Below, piece after piece: positions 7,701-16,690 of a stretch of 64,000 nucleotides of DNA (positions within the stretch are counted from its first letter, which is position 1; each line of letters starts with the position of its first letter). A program made the translations under genes and the position numbers. The stretch is from Bauldia sp. (lineage in GTDB: Bacteria > Pseudomonadota > Alphaproteobacteria > Rhizobiales > Kaistiaceae), in contig JANQRX010000010.1 in NCBI GenBank assembly GCA_028284325.1, positions 310,001 to 374,000 on the forward strand. The letters are read 5' to 3'. The notes under the pieces are model-generated. The model did not search any database, was not told the origin of the DNA, and saw only the letters and a list, made by a program, of their open reading frames with translations.

Positions 7701-8528
7701 ATGGATGCAGGCGTGACGCCGACGGAAGAAGCGAGGGTCAAGCTCGCCGTCCGCGGCGCGACGAAGTACTACGACACCAAGTCGGGGCCGCTGCACGCGC
7801 TCGACAACTACTCGATGGACGTGAACGAGGGCGAGTTCACCTGCGTCGTCGGTCCGTCCGGATGCGGCAAGACCACCCTGTTGTGGTCGGTTGCCGGCCT
7901 TCACTCGCTCACCAGCGGCGACGTGCTCCTCGACGGTGAACACGTCAGGGGACCACACCCGCAGATCGGTATGGTCTTTCAGGAGGCGAACCTCCTGCCG
8001 TGGCGCAATCTCACGCGCAACATCCAGCTGCCGTTCGAGATCAAGCGCCGGCAGACCGACCAGGAGCACATTGACCACCTGCTGGAACGCGTCGGGCTCG
8101 CCGGCTTCGGCAACAAGTTTCCACGCGAACTCTCCGGCGGCATGCAGCAGCGCGCGGCCATCGTGCGCGCGCTCTCCTTCAACCCGTCGGTGCTGCTGAT
8201 GGACGAACCGTTCGGAGCGCTCGACGCCTTCACCCGCGACGAGATGAACCTGCTGGTCGAGGAGATCTGGCTGGAGACGCGCAAGACCATTGTCTTCATC
8301 ACCCACAACATTACCGAAGCGGTGTTTCTGTCCGACCGGGTGTTCGTCATGTCGGCGCGTCCGGGCCGGCTCGCCAAGGTGTTCGACATTTCGTTCCCGC
8401 GGCCGCGCTCACTCGACCTCCTGGCCACCCGCGAAGTTTTCGAGCTGGTCAACGAGATCAAGGCCGAGATTCAACATACGCCGAGTGCGGCGACCGCGGC
8501 CGCAGCCCTGGAGATGGCCGATGGTTGA
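7701..8528 (+). CDS. NitT/TauT-type ABC transporter ATP-binding protein
   Basis: This 275-residue ATPase has Walker A GPSGCGKTT (51-59), a Q-loop FQEANLLPW (93-101), the signature LSGGMQQR (144-151), Walker B VLLMDEP (164-170) and the H-loop in FITHNITEAVFLSDR. The EANLLPW and THNITEA forms are typical of the nitrate/sulfonate/taurine importer group (SsuB/TauB/NrtD-like). It energises uptake through the permease at 8521. The ATG at 7701 was preferred because the AGGGGGAG at 7682-7689 lies 11 bases before it; a GTG at 7689 would sit on top of that site. Despite the family name, members import many small organic molecules, and here the cargo is presumably the island's substrate. Confidence 0.93.
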   Translation: MDAGVTPTEEARVKLAVRGATKYYDTKSGPLHALDNYSMDVNEGEFTCVVGPSGCGKTTLLWSVAGLHSLTSGDVLLDGEHVRGPHPQIGMVFQEANLLPWRNLTRNIQLPFEIKRRQTDQEHIDHLLERVGLAGFGNKFPRELSGGMQQRAAIVRALSFNPSVLLMDEPFGALDAFTRDEMNLLVEEIWLETRKTIVFITHNITEAVFLSDRVFVMSARPGRLAKVFDISFPRPRSLDLLATREVFELVNEIKAEIQHTPSAATAAAALEMADG

Positions 8529-9375
8529 TCGCGAACTCGGCGACAAGATCCCCACCTTCGGTGACAGCCAGGACAAGGGCGATCAATCTGTCGGTCTCAC
8601 CAATCTGTCGGCCTTTAAGGGCGGCGAGGCGCGGTCGGCGCTGGAGATCGCGGCGATCATCGCTGTTGCCGTCGTGATCGTCGGTGGCGCCGAGCTCCTG
8701 CTGCGGGTGTTCGAGGTGCCCCAGTTCGTGCTGCCGCCGCCGAGCGCCATCCTGACGGCGCTGGTGGTCGACTTCCCCTTCATCGCGCCTCATCTCGGCC
8801 ATACGCTGATCGAGCTGTTCGCCGGCTACGCCATCGGCGCCTCGATCGGCCTGGTCCTGGCGGCGCTCATCACCCAGGTCCCGTTCGCGGAGAAGATCAT
8901 CGCGCCGTACATCCTGATGCTGGTGACGACGCCGATGCTGGCGCTGGTACCGCTGCTGATCCTGCGCTTCGGGTTCGGCTACGAGCCGCGGATCATCGCG
9001 GTGGCGCTCGCCTCGGGGCCGATGGTCATGATCAACGCCGCGACCGGCTTCCGGCGCGTCGATCTCGCCAAGATCGCGCTGGCGCGCTCGTTCGGCGCCA
9101 ACACGATCCAGATCTTCATGAAGATTCGCGTGCCCATGGCGCTGCCGATGATCATCGTCGGCCTGATGATCGGTGCGATTTTCGGCTTGCTGACCGCGGT
9201 CGGCGCCGAGATGGTCGGTGGCGGCTTCGGTCTCGGCAACCGCCTGACCACCTACTCGGCCACCATCCAGATGCCGCAATTCTTCGCCGTCATTCTCATC
9301 CTGTCGACGCTCGGCATCCTGATCTACGTGACGTTTTTCCTGATCGGCAAGAAGTGGGCGGGTTGGGAATCGTAA
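8521..9375 (+). CDS. NitT/TauT-type ABC transporter permease
   Basis: This 284-residue inner-membrane protein has a polar N-terminal tail of about 40 residues and roughly six hydrophobic segments, including ALEIAAIIAVAVVIVGGAEL, AGYAIGASIGLVLAA, ILMLVTTPMLALVPLLILRF and FFAVILILSTLGILIYVTFF. The EAA-type loop that contacts the ATPase is seen in the ALARSFGANTIQIFMKIRVP region. It overlaps the ATPase gene by 8 bp (8521-8528), indicating coupled translation. It forms the membrane channel of the island's importer, presumably as a homodimer because only one permease gene is present. Confidence 0.93.
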   Translation: MVDRELGDKIPTFGDSQDKGDQSVGLTNLSAFKGGEARSALEIAAIIAVAVVIVGGAELLLRVFEVPQFVLPPPSAILTALVVDFPFIAPHLGHTLIELFAGYAIGASIGLVLAALITQVPFAEKIIAPYILMLVTTPMLALVPLLILRFGFGYEPRIIAVALASGPMVMINAATGFRRVDLAKIALARSFGANTIQIFMKIRVPMALPMIIVGLMIGAIFGLLTAVGAEMVGGGFGLGNRLTTYSATIQMPQFFAVILILSTLGILIYVTFFLIGKKWAGWES

Positions 9376-9439
9376 ATCAAACGGGCGCGGGTCGACCCGC
9401 GTCTCACAACCAGTGCCAAATGGCAGAACGGAGGAAACC

Positions 9440-10618
9440 ATGAACAAGAATGGACTGGGAACCAAAGGTCCGATGACGATGGACCGGCGTTACTTCCTGA
9501 AGGTGACCGGCGCTGGCGCGGTGTCGATGTCGGCGCTCGGCGGCTCGTCGCTGCTGTCGCCCCTGCACGCGTCGCCGGCATCCGGCTCGGTCACGTGGAT
9601 TTCCCCGCGCGGCACGCTGGAGGTCATGGACGACTACGCCTACTGGATCGGCCAGGAACTCGGCTACTTCGACGGTATCGAGACCAAGCTGGAGCCCGGT
9701 CCGTCCGACGGCACCGCGACCGTGAAGTTCGTGGCGCTCGGCCAGGCCGACATGGGCTATCCGTCGCCGGGCGTGTTCTCGTTCGCGATCGAGAACGACA
9801 TGGACCTGCTCTCGGTCTTCAACATGGGCGCCGTGGACGTGTTCAACTTCGCGTTCCGGCCGGGCGAGGGCTTCACCGACCTCAAGAACCTCGAAGGCAA
9901 GACGATCCTGCTCGGCTCCGCCGCTTGGCAGGCGATCACCGACCCGATGCTCGCCGCCGCCGGCGTCGACATCTCCAAGGTCACCTACCTTGAGGGCGGC
10001 TGGCCGCAGTGGGGCACGCTGCTGACCCAGGGGCAGGGCGACGCCGCGCTAGCGTGGGAAGGCCTGCGCGCCGACTGGCAGGGCAAGGGCCTCGAGCTCG
10101 AATACTGGCGGGGTTCGGACTTCTCCGACTTCCCGGCGAACTCGTTCGTCGTGCGTCGCGCCGACGTGGAAGACCCGGCAGCCCGCGCCACGCTGGAGCA
10201 ATATCTGCGCGGCTGGGCGATGGGCATGGAGTTCGCCCATCACAACCCGCGCGGCGCCGCCGATGCCGTGTTCAAGCAGTTCCCTGAACTGAAGCGCACG
10301 GTCGGCACCGACCTCGGCGTCGAGCAGCTCGTTCAGCTTGCCCGTGTCTTCCGCGGCAACATGGAAGAGCGCGAAGGCTGGGGTTGGCACGACTTCGCCA
10401 AGTGGGAGCTGTTCTTCAAGACGCTCGCCGATATCGGCCAGACCAAGTCGCTGGTGGATGCCCAGAAGTTCCTCACCAACGACCTCATCGGTGCGGTCAA
10501 CGACTTCGACAAGGCTAAGATCATGGCCGATGCCGAAGCCTACGAGCTCAGCGAAGACGTGGCGGCGGTCGACATGGCCGCGATCGAGGATCGCTTCCTC
10601 GACAACGTCATCCGCTAA
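9440..10618 (+). CDS. ABC transporter substrate-binding protein with twin-arginine signal
   Basis: The 392-residue periplasmic binding protein begins with a long signal containing DRRYFLKVTGAGAVS, a twin-arginine type motif followed by a weakly hydrophobic stretch and an alanine-rich cleavage region, so export by Tat is likely. The body resembles NMT1/TauA-type proteins (GYFDGIETKLEPGPSDG near the N-terminus of the mature form; an aromatic-rich Trp/Tyr second lobe). The ATG at 9440 has a GGAGG site at 9430-9434; an upstream in-frame GTG at 9413 lacks one. It lies 64 bp after the permease and is followed by a stable hairpin, which fits the higher expression usual for binding proteins. Confidence 0.92.
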   Translation: MNKNGLGTKGPMTMDRRYFLKVTGAGAVSMSALGGSSLLSPLHASPASGSVTWISPRGTLEVMDDYAYWIGQELGYFDGIETKLEPGPSDGTATVKFVALGQADMGYPSPGVFSFAIENDMDLLSVFNMGAVDVFNFAFRPGEGFTDLKNLEGKTILLGSAAWQAITDPMLAAAGVDISKVTYLEGGWPQWGTLLTQGQGDAALAWEGLRADWQGKGLELEYWRGSDFSDFPANSFVVRRADVEDPAARATLEQYLRGWAMGMEFAHHNPRGAADAVFKQFPELKRTVGTDLGVEQLVQLARVFRGNMEEREGWGWHDFAKWELFFKTLADIGQTKSLVDAQKFLTNDLIGAVNDFDKAKIMADAEAYELSEDVAAVDMAAIEDRFLDNVIR

Positions 10619-10626
10619 CGATCGCG

Positions 10627-10658
10627 TCGGGCGCGGCGGCATCGGCCGCCGTGCCCGA
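10627..10658 (+). terminator. Strong hairpin after the binding-protein gene (partial terminator or mRNA stabiliser)
   Basis: A 14-bp stem (10627-10640 with 10645-10658) is perfect except for one G-U pair and has the 4-base loop ATCG. No run of T follows. It begins 9 bp after the binding-protein stop codon and 88 bp before the next gene of the same direction, so it more likely protects the upstream mRNA or partly attenuates than ends transcription completely. Confidence 0.5.
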
Positions 10659-10745
10659 ACGTTCATCAGATAAGATGCGGCGCGGCCGGGCGCTCGTCGC
10701 CCCGGCTGCCGTCGCCAGGCACAAGACAAGCGGCAGGAGGCTGTG

Positions 10746-11834
10746 ATGCCCGATCCGGTTAAAGTTCTCGTCGTGGGCGTCGGCAACATGGGCGTGTCCC
10801 ACGCCAAGGCGTACCACAAGTTCGACGGCTTCGAGATCGTCGGTCTCGTCAGCCGCTCCATTCACAAGCGCGACGACCTGCCGGAGGAACTGGCCGGTTA
10901 TCCGCGCTTCGACACCTACGAAACAGCGCTGGCCGAAACCTCGCCCGACGCGGTATCCATCAACACTTGGCCCAACACCCACGCCGACTACGCGATCAAG
11001 GCGTTCAACGCCGGCTGCCATGTGTTCATGGAGAAGCCGATCGCCACCAACAACGAAGACGCCCAGAAGGTCGTCGACGCGGCCGTCGCCGCCAACCGCA
11101 AGCTGGTGCTTGGCTACATCCTGCGCGTCCATCCGTCGTGGGTGAAGTTCATCGAGGTCGGCAAGACGCTGGGCAAGCCGCTCGCCATGCGCCTCAACCT
11201 CAACCAGCAATCGAGCGGACCGGCCTGGGGCTGGCACAAGAACCTGATCGACTCGCTGATCCCGATCGTCGATTGCGGCGTTCACTACGTCGACGTCATG
11301 TGCCAGCTCACCGGTGCCAATCCGGTGCGCGTGCACGGCATCGGCGCCAAGCTGTGGGACGACGCGGCCCAGCAGAACTACGGCCACCTGCACGTGACGT
11401 TCGACGACGGTTCGGTCGGCTGGTACGAGGCCGGCTGGGGGCCGATGATGTCGGAGGAGGCGTTCTTCGTGAAGGACGTGGTCGGCCCGAAGGGTGCCGT
11501 CAGCATCGTCGCCGATCAGCAGTCGCGCGGCGACGACATGGACCTGTCCGACTCCGCCAACATCGACAAGCACACCAAGACCGACGCCATCCGCCTGCAT
11601 CACGCCACGGTCGATCCGGACTCCAAGGAGTTCTCCAAGCCGGACGAACTGATGAGCATGGCCGACGAGCCCGACCACCAGGAGCTCTGCGATCGCGAAC
11701 AGGCCTTTTTCCTCAAGGCGATCCGCGAGGATCTTGATCTTTCGGAATCGATGGGTGCGGCGGTCAACAGCCTGCGGATCGTGCTCGCGGCGGAAGAGAG
11801 CATCCAGCAGGAGCGCGCCGTCACACTGGATTGA
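10746..11834 (+). CDS. Gfo/Idh/MocA family dehydrogenase
   Basis: This 362-residue dehydrogenase has a canonical N-terminal Rossmann motif (VVGVGNMGVSHAKAYH), the EKP motif in HVFMEKPIA, and a catalytic-region DCGVHYVDVM whose His is the likely proton donor or acceptor. AGGAGG lies 5 bases before the ATG at 10746; a GTG at 10743 is too close to that site. It shares the fold of the two family members in the leftward operon but diverges clearly in the substrate domain, so the three probably act at different steps. Position after the importer genes suggests it handles an early intermediate. Its C-terminal half carries a charged insertion around DLSDSANIDKHTKTDAI. Confidence 0.92.
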   Translation: MPDPVKVLVVGVGNMGVSHAKAYHKFDGFEIVGLVSRSIHKRDDLPEELAGYPRFDTYETALAETSPDAVSINTWPNTHADYAIKAFNAGCHVFMEKPIATNNEDAQKVVDAAVAANRKLVLGYILRVHPSWVKFIEVGKTLGKPLAMRLNLNQQSSGPAWGWHKNLIDSLIPIVDCGVHYVDVMCQLTGANPVRVHGIGAKLWDDAAQQNYGHLHVTFDDGSVGWYEAGWGPMMSEEAFFVKDVVGPKGAVSIVADQQSRGDDMDLSDSANIDKHTKTDAIRLHHATVDPDSKEFSKPDELMSMADEPDHQELCDREQAFFLKAIREDLDLSESMGAAVNSLRIVLAAEESIQQERAVTLD

Positions 11835-11855
11835 TCGGCGCGACGGGGCGGTCTC

Positions 11856-13214
11856 ATGACGGAAGGTGCGGCAGCGCCGGCGCGCGGCGCGTTGTTGGCC
11901 TCGCTTGATGGTCTCAGGCTCGACGGCGCGACCAAGGGCCTGCCGTCGGGCGGCGGACCGATCGCTTTCGGCGACGTCGGCCGGCAGGGCTGGAACCTGC
12001 TTGCCGGCGACCTGCCGCTGCCGGTGCTGGCGCTCCGCGACGCGCACATGCGCAACAATCTCACCGTTATGCGGCGCTTCGCCGAGCACCACGGCGTCCG
12101 CCTTGCCCCGCACGGCAAGACGACCTGCGCGCCGCAGCTCTTCCGTGACCAGATCGACATCGGCGGTGCCTGGGGCATCACGGTCGCCAATGTGCAGCAG
12201 GCGTGGCTCGCGGCCGGCGCCGGTGCGGAGAACGTCCTGATCGCCAACGAGGTGGTCGGACCGGCGGCCGTCCGGGCGCTGGTGGAGCTCCGCCACGCCC
12301 ATGCCGGCACGCGGTTCATGTCGCTGGTCGATTCGATCGGCGCGGCCGATCAGCTGATCGTGCACGAGGGCGCGCATCTCCGCGACGGCGAGCGGTTCGA
12401 GGTCCTGCTCGAAATCGGCTTCCCCGGCGGCCGGACGGGGACGCGGACGCTGGATCAGGCAAGGGCCATCGTCGGGCATCTGATGGCGCATAACACCGTT
12501 CTCGATCTCGCCGGCGTCGAGACCTATGAGGGGCTGGTCGGCAGGCCGAGCCCGGAGGAAACCATCGCCGAGGTCGACCGGCTCCTGGCGACCACCGTCG
12601 AGGCGTTCCACATGGCCGCCGGCATGGGCGCGTTCGGTGATCGCCGCGCGCCGATCCTCACCGCCGGCGGATCGGTCTACTTCGATCGCGTCGTCGCCCG
12701 TTTCAAGGAAGCGAACCTGTCGCCGGAGACGATGATCCTCCTGCGCGGCGGGTCCAGCATCGCCTACGATCACGGCGCCTACCGCAAGCATCTGCAGGCG
12801 ATGAACGCCCGCGGCGGGCTCGCCATGCCGGAAGGGCAGGTCGATCCGGTCGCGGCGTTCACCCCGGCGCTCGAACTGTGGGCCAGCGTCCTGTCGTTGC
12901 AGGATGAGGGTGTCGCCGTGCTCAACATCGGCATGCGCGACATGCCGTTCGATCTCGGCTACCCCATTCCGCTGCGCCAGGTCCGCGACGGCCGCGAGGT
13001 CGCAGACCTGGAGATCGACGACGGCGCGTTCGCGATCACCGCGGCCAACGACCAGCACGCCTATATGCGGTTTCCGGCGGGCGCCGATATCGCCATCGGC
13101 GACACGATCGTTGCCGGCATCTCCCATCCCTGCACCGCCTTCGACAAATGGGACGTGGTGCTGCGGATCGACGAAGCGTTCAACGTCATCGGTGCGATCA
13201 AGACATTTTTCTAG
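11856..13214 (+). CDS. PLP-dependent D-amino-acid deaminase/aldolase family protein (D-serine-dehydratase-like)
   Basis: The 452-residue protein belongs to the fold-type III group that includes eukaryotic-type D-serine dehydratase, D-threonine aldolase and D-3-hydroxyaspartate dehydratase. The PLP-binding lysine is Lys88 in APHGKTTCAP, within the alanine-racemase-like barrel. The C-terminal domain contains DQHAYM and then HPC (about 424-426), matching the His/Cys zinc site of D-serine dehydratases. It would eliminate or deaminate a beta-hydroxy D-amino acid to a keto acid plus ammonia. This pairs naturally with the N-acyl-D-amino-acid deacylase in the opposite operon. The exact substrate is unknown. 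It begins 21 bp after the dehydrogenase gene. Confidence 0.88.
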   Translation: MTEGAAAPARGALLASLDGLRLDGATKGLPSGGGPIAFGDVGRQGWNLLAGDLPLPVLALRDAHMRNNLTVMRRFAEHHGVRLAPHGKTTCAPQLFRDQIDIGGAWGITVANVQQAWLAAGAGAENVLIANEVVGPAAVRALVELRHAHAGTRFMSLVDSIGAADQLIVHEGAHLRDGERFEVLLEIGFPGGRTGTRTLDQARAIVGHLMAHNTVLDLAGVETYEGLVGRPSPEETIAEVDRLLATTVEAFHMAAGMGAFGDRRAPILTAGGSVYFDRVVARFKEANLSPETMILLRGGSSIAYDHGAYRKHLQAMNARGGLAMPEGQVDPVAAFTPALELWASVLSLQDEGVAVLNIGMRDMPFDLGYPIPLRQVRDGREVADLEIDDGAFAITAANDQHAYMRFPAGADIAIGDTIVAGISHPCTAFDKWDVVLRIDEAFNVIGAIKTFF

Positions 13215-13279
13215 TCGCCCGCGTGGCGGTCGCCAGGACGCGCTGATAGCCTGCGCGTGGCCGAGACTGTGGAGTCAGC

Positions 13280-14092
13280 ATGGCAACGAAGTACCATCGC
13301 ATATTCGGCGACACCCGGGCCGTGATCGGCATGGTCCATATTGGCGCGCTGCCGGGGACGCCCCTGTTCGACGCCGACAGCGGGCTCGACCGGCTGATCG
13401 AGGCCGCGCGCGCCGATCTCGGGGCGCTGCAACGCGCCGGCTTCGACGCCGTCATGTTCGGCAACGAGAACGACCGACCGTACGAATTACAGGTCGACAC
13501 CGCGTCGACCGCGACGATGGCCGCGATCATCGGCGCGCTGCGGAGCGAGATCACGGTGCCGTTCGGCGTCAACGTGCTGTGGGACCCCATGGCCTCGATC
13601 GCGCTGGCGGCCGCCACCGGCGCGGACTTCGTGCGGGAGATCTTCACCGGCACCTACGCCTCCGACATGGGCGTCTGGAATCCCGATGCGGGCCGGGCGA
13701 TGCGCTACCGCGACCGTCTCGGTCGCAAGGATCTCGCGTTGCTGTTCAATGTCTCGGCCGAGTTCGCCGACTCGCTCGACCGGCGGCCGCTGCCCGACCG
13801 GGCGCGAAGTGCGGTGTTCTCGAGCATCCCCGATGCCGTCCTCGTCTCCGGGCAGATCACCGGCGAGGCCGCGGCCATGCCGGACCTCGAAGCGGTCAAG
13901 CAGGCGCTGCCGGAGACGCCGGTGCTCGCCAACACCGGCGTGAAGCACGAGACCGTGGCTGACGTCCTGCGCATCGCCGACGGCTGTATCGTCGGCTCGT
14001 CGCTGAAGGTGGACGGCGACACCTGGAAGCCGATCGATCCCGATCGCGCGGCCGATTTCATGGATCGGGCCCGCACGGCCCGCGGAGGCTGA
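13280..14092 (+). CDS. BtpA/SgcQ family TIM-barrel protein
   Basis: This 270-residue protein starts with GMVHIGALPGTPLFD, the typical BtpA/SgcQ opening, and continues through MFGNENDRPY, FGVNVLWDP, REIFTGTYASDMG and a phosphate-site-like ANTGVKHETV with GCIVGSSLKVDG near the C-terminus. BtpA was named for photosystem I assembly in cyanobacteria, while SgcQ lies in sugar-metabolism operons in enterobacteria; the family is a TIM barrel whose reaction is not firmly known. In this island it sits among sugar-type enzymes, so a role on a phosphorylated sugar intermediate, perhaps an isomerase or aldolase, is the better inference. It is followed by the peptidase-like gene with a 4-bp gap. Confidence 0.9.
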   Translation: MATKYHRIFGDTRAVIGMVHIGALPGTPLFDADSGLDRLIEAARADLGALQRAGFDAVMFGNENDRPYELQVDTASTATMAAIIGALRSEITVPFGVNVLWDPMASIALAAATGADFVREIFTGTYASDMGVWNPDAGRAMRYRDRLGRKDLALLFNVSAEFADSLDRRPLPDRARSAVFSSIPDAVLVSGQITGEAAAMPDLEAVKQALPETPVLANTGVKHETVADVLRIADGCIVGSSLKVDGDTWKPIDPDRAADFMDRARTARGG

Positions 14093-14096
14093 TCCG

Positions 14097-15185
14097 GTGG
14101 ACCTGCGCACGACGCTTGTCGAGTTGATGATGATCCCCGGACTTTCCGGCCACGAGGAACGCGTCCGGCGACGCATTGCGGCCCTGCTGAGCGAGGCCGG
14201 CCTGGACTCGCGGAGCGACGTTCTCGGCAACCTGATGACGACGTTACCGGGCAACCCCGACCGGCCAAGCGTCATGCTCTTCACGCACATGGATCAGCTC
14301 GGCTTCATCGTGCGGCGGATCGAGGACGGTGGGTTCATCCGTGTCGAACGCCTCGGCGGCGTGCCGGAGCGGGCGCTGGCCTCGCAGCCGGTGACGCTCT
14401 GCGTCGGCGAGGGGCGCGACGTGCCAGGCGTGATCGCCAACAAGAGCCATCATGCCACCGCCGCGGACGAGAAGTACCGCGTCGTGCCCTATCGCGAGAT
14501 CTACGTGGATGCCGGCTTTCGCTCCGAGGCCGAGGCGGAGATGGCCGGGATCAAGGTCGGCACGCCGGTAGTCTACACGCCGCGGGTGAGCGAGCTCGCC
14601 AACGGCCGGATCGCCGGCACCAGTGTCGACGACCGGGCCGGATGCGCCGTCCTGCTGGAGGTGGCGAAGGAACTCGCGAACCACACAAATCGGCCGACCG
14701 TCCACGTCGTCTTCTCGACGCAGGAGGAGTTCAATCTCCGCGGCGCCCTGACGGCGGCCCAGGCGTTGCAGCCCGCGATCGCGATCCAGATCGACCTCAT
14801 GCTTGCGACCGACACGCCCGACATGGGCGGCGATTTTGGCGATGTCGCGCTGGGCGGCGGCCCGGCCGTCAGCCTCTATTCGTTCCACGGGCGGGGCACG
14901 CTGAACGGCGTCATCCCGCACCCGGCCATGGTCCGCCTGTTCGAGCAGGCCGCGGCAGCGGCCGAGATCAACCTGCAACGCACCGCGACGGTCGGCGTCC
15001 TGACGGACCTCTCCTACGTCCAGACGGTCGGCGAGGGCGTGGCTGCCATCGATGTCGGCTTTCCCATGCGCTACTCCCACGCCAGCAACGAAGTCTGCGA
15101 TCCCGGTGATCTGCGTGACCTGTCGCGGCTCCTGGTCGCGGCGATCTCTGGGATCGATGCCGCGTTCGATCTCGAGCGCGCCTGA
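14097..15185 (+). CDS. M42 family metallo-aminopeptidase-like protein
   Basis: The 362-residue protein matches the M42 (FrvX/YsdC/PepA-like) family. Metal and catalytic residues are in place: His64 and Asp66 in FTHMDQLGF, Asp178/179 in SVDDRAG, Glu210/Glu211 in TQEEFNLRG, Asp233 in QIDLML and His328 in MRYSHAS. Known members are cytoplasmic aminopeptidases or endoglucanase-like proteins, and FrvX lies in a sugar operon. Here it is translationally linked to an FGGY sugar kinase (TGATG overlap at 15183-15187), so it may hydrolyse an amide bond in the island's substrate rather than act as a general peptidase. The GTG start has GGAGG (14084-14088) eight bases upstream. Confidence 0.9.
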   Translation: MDLRTTLVELMMIPGLSGHEERVRRRIAALLSEAGLDSRSDVLGNLMTTLPGNPDRPSVMLFTHMDQLGFIVRRIEDGGFIRVERLGGVPERALASQPVTLCVGEGRDVPGVIANKSHHATAADEKYRVVPYREIYVDAGFRSEAEAEMAGIKVGTPVVYTPRVSELANGRIAGTSVDDRAGCAVLLEVAKELANHTNRPTVHVVFSTQEEFNLRGALTAAQALQPAIAIQIDLMLATDTPDMGGDFGDVALGGGPAVSLYSFHGRGTLNGVIPHPAMVRLFEQAAAAAEINLQRTATVGVLTDLSYVQTVGEGVAAIDVGFPMRYSHASNEVCDPGDLRDLSRLLVAAISGIDAAFDLERA

Positions 15186-16675
15186 TGACCCACACCCTCG
15201 GCGTCGACATCGGCACGTTCGAATCGAAGGGCGTCATCGTCGATCATCAGGGCGCGATCGTCGCTCAGGCGACCCGCCCCCACGACATGATCGTGCCGCA
15301 GGTGGGATGGGCCGAACATCGCGCCGACGAGGACTGGTGGTCCGATTTCGTCGCCATCAGCAACGAGCTGCTGGAGCGGTCCGGCATCGCCCCGACCGCC
15401 ATCGATGCCGTCGCGTGCAGCGCCATCGGGCCGTGCATGTTGCCGCTCGATCGTGACGGGCGGCCGCTGACGAACGCGGTGCTCTACGGTGTCGACGGAC
15501 GCGCTCACCGCGAGGTGGAGGAGCTGACGGCCCGCATCGGCGAGGATGTGCTGCTCGACCGGTGCGGTAATGCGCTCACCTCCCAGTCGGTCGGCCCGAA
15601 GATCCTGTGGCTGAGGCGCGAACGGCCGGAGGTGTTCGCGCAGACCGCGCAGATCGTCACGTCGTCCTCCTATCTCGTCTATCGGCTCACCGGCGAATTC
15701 ACCATCGACCACTACACCGCCGCCAATTTCAGCCCGCTCTACGATGTCGGCACGCTCAGCTGGAGCGCCGACCTTGCGGACGACATCGTCGACCTCGACA
15801 AACTGCCGCGACCGGCGTGGTCAGCCGAGATCGTGGGCGCGGTCACCCCCGAGGCGGCGGCAGTAACCGGCCTCGCCGCCGGCACGCCGGTCACCACCGG
15901 CACCGTCGACGCGGCTGCCGAGGCGGTCAGTGTCGGGGTGAGCGAGAGCGGCGACATGATGATGATGTACGGCTCGACCATCTTCATCATCATGCTGGTC
16001 GATGAGCGCGTGCGCGACGGCCGCCTGTGGTACGCGCCCTGGCTGTTCGAGGGGCAGCACGCTTCCATGGCCGGGCTCACCACCAGCGGAACGCTGACCC
16101 ACTGGTTTCGCGAACACCTTGCGCGCGATCTGAGCCGCGAGGAGGCGTTCCCGATCCTGACCGCCGAGGCGGCGGAATCGCCGCCGGGCGCGAACGGTCT
16201 CCTGGCGCTGCCGTACTTCTCCGGCGAGCGTACGCCGATCCACGATCCGCTCGCGCGCGGCACCTTCTTTGGTCTCAACCTCACCCACACCCGCGGCGAC
16301 ATGTACCGCGCGTTGCTGGAGGGGATCGCCTTCGGCACCAACCACGTGCTGGACACCTACGCCGAACTAGGCCAGCCGCCGCAGCGGCTTTTCGCGGTCG
16401 GTGGCGGCACCAAGAACGAGGTGTGGATCGGAGCGACATCGGACGTCTCCGGCCTCGACCAGATTGTGCGGGAAAAGACCGTCGGTGCGTCCTACGGCGA
16501 CGCCTTTCTGGCCGCACTCGCGATCGGCGCGCTCGAGAGGGGCGATATCGGCACGTGGAATCCGGTCGCCTCGACGGTTGTCGCCGAGCCGAGAGACGTT
16601 TATGCGCATCAGTACCGGCTTTTTCGCCGCCTCTACGAGCAGACCAAAGATATCGCCGCGGCACTCGGCGGCTAA
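15185..16675 (+). CDS. FGGY family carbohydrate kinase
   Basis: The 496-residue kinase has the N-terminal phosphate motif GVDIGTFESKG, the conserved VGWAEHRADEDWW substrate-loop region, TGTVDAAAEA with the catalytic Asp and the C-terminal adenosine motif FAVGGGTKNEVW followed by a GASYGDA segment. It phosphorylates a sugar or polyol such as xylulose, ribulose, fuculose or a related compound; its sequence is closest in style to xylulokinase-like members, but substrate is not assigned. Its product is a plausible effector for the SIS-domain RpiR regulator. It overlaps the preceding peptidase-like gene by one base and precedes the aldo/keto reductase gene by 15 bp. Confidence 0.93.
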   Translation: MTHTLGVDIGTFESKGVIVDHQGAIVAQATRPHDMIVPQVGWAEHRADEDWWSDFVAISNELLERSGIAPTAIDAVACSAIGPCMLPLDRDGRPLTNAVLYGVDGRAHREVEELTARIGEDVLLDRCGNALTSQSVGPKILWLRRERPEVFAQTAQIVTSSSYLVYRLTGEFTIDHYTAANFSPLYDVGTLSWSADLADDIVDLDKLPRPAWSAEIVGAVTPEAAAVTGLAAGTPVTTGTVDAAAEAVSVGVSESGDMMMMYGSTIFIIMLVDERVRDGRLWYAPWLFEGQHASMAGLTTSGTLTHWFREHLARDLSREEAFPILTAEAAESPPGANGLLALPYFSGERTPIHDPLARGTFFGLNLTHTRGDMYRALLEGIAFGTNHVLDTYAELGQPPQRLFAVGGGTKNEVWIGATSDVSGLDQIVREKTVGASYGDAFLAALAIGALERGDIGTWNPVASTVVAEPRDVYAHQYRLFRRLYEQTKDIAAALGG

Positions 16676-16690
16676 CGGATTCAGAAAACC

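Noticed and set aside
10608-13127. Open frame of 839 codons on the minus strand.
   Set aside because: It is antisense to the Gfo/Idh/MocA and D-serine-dehydratase-like genes, with no recognisable domains and composition typical of shadow frames.
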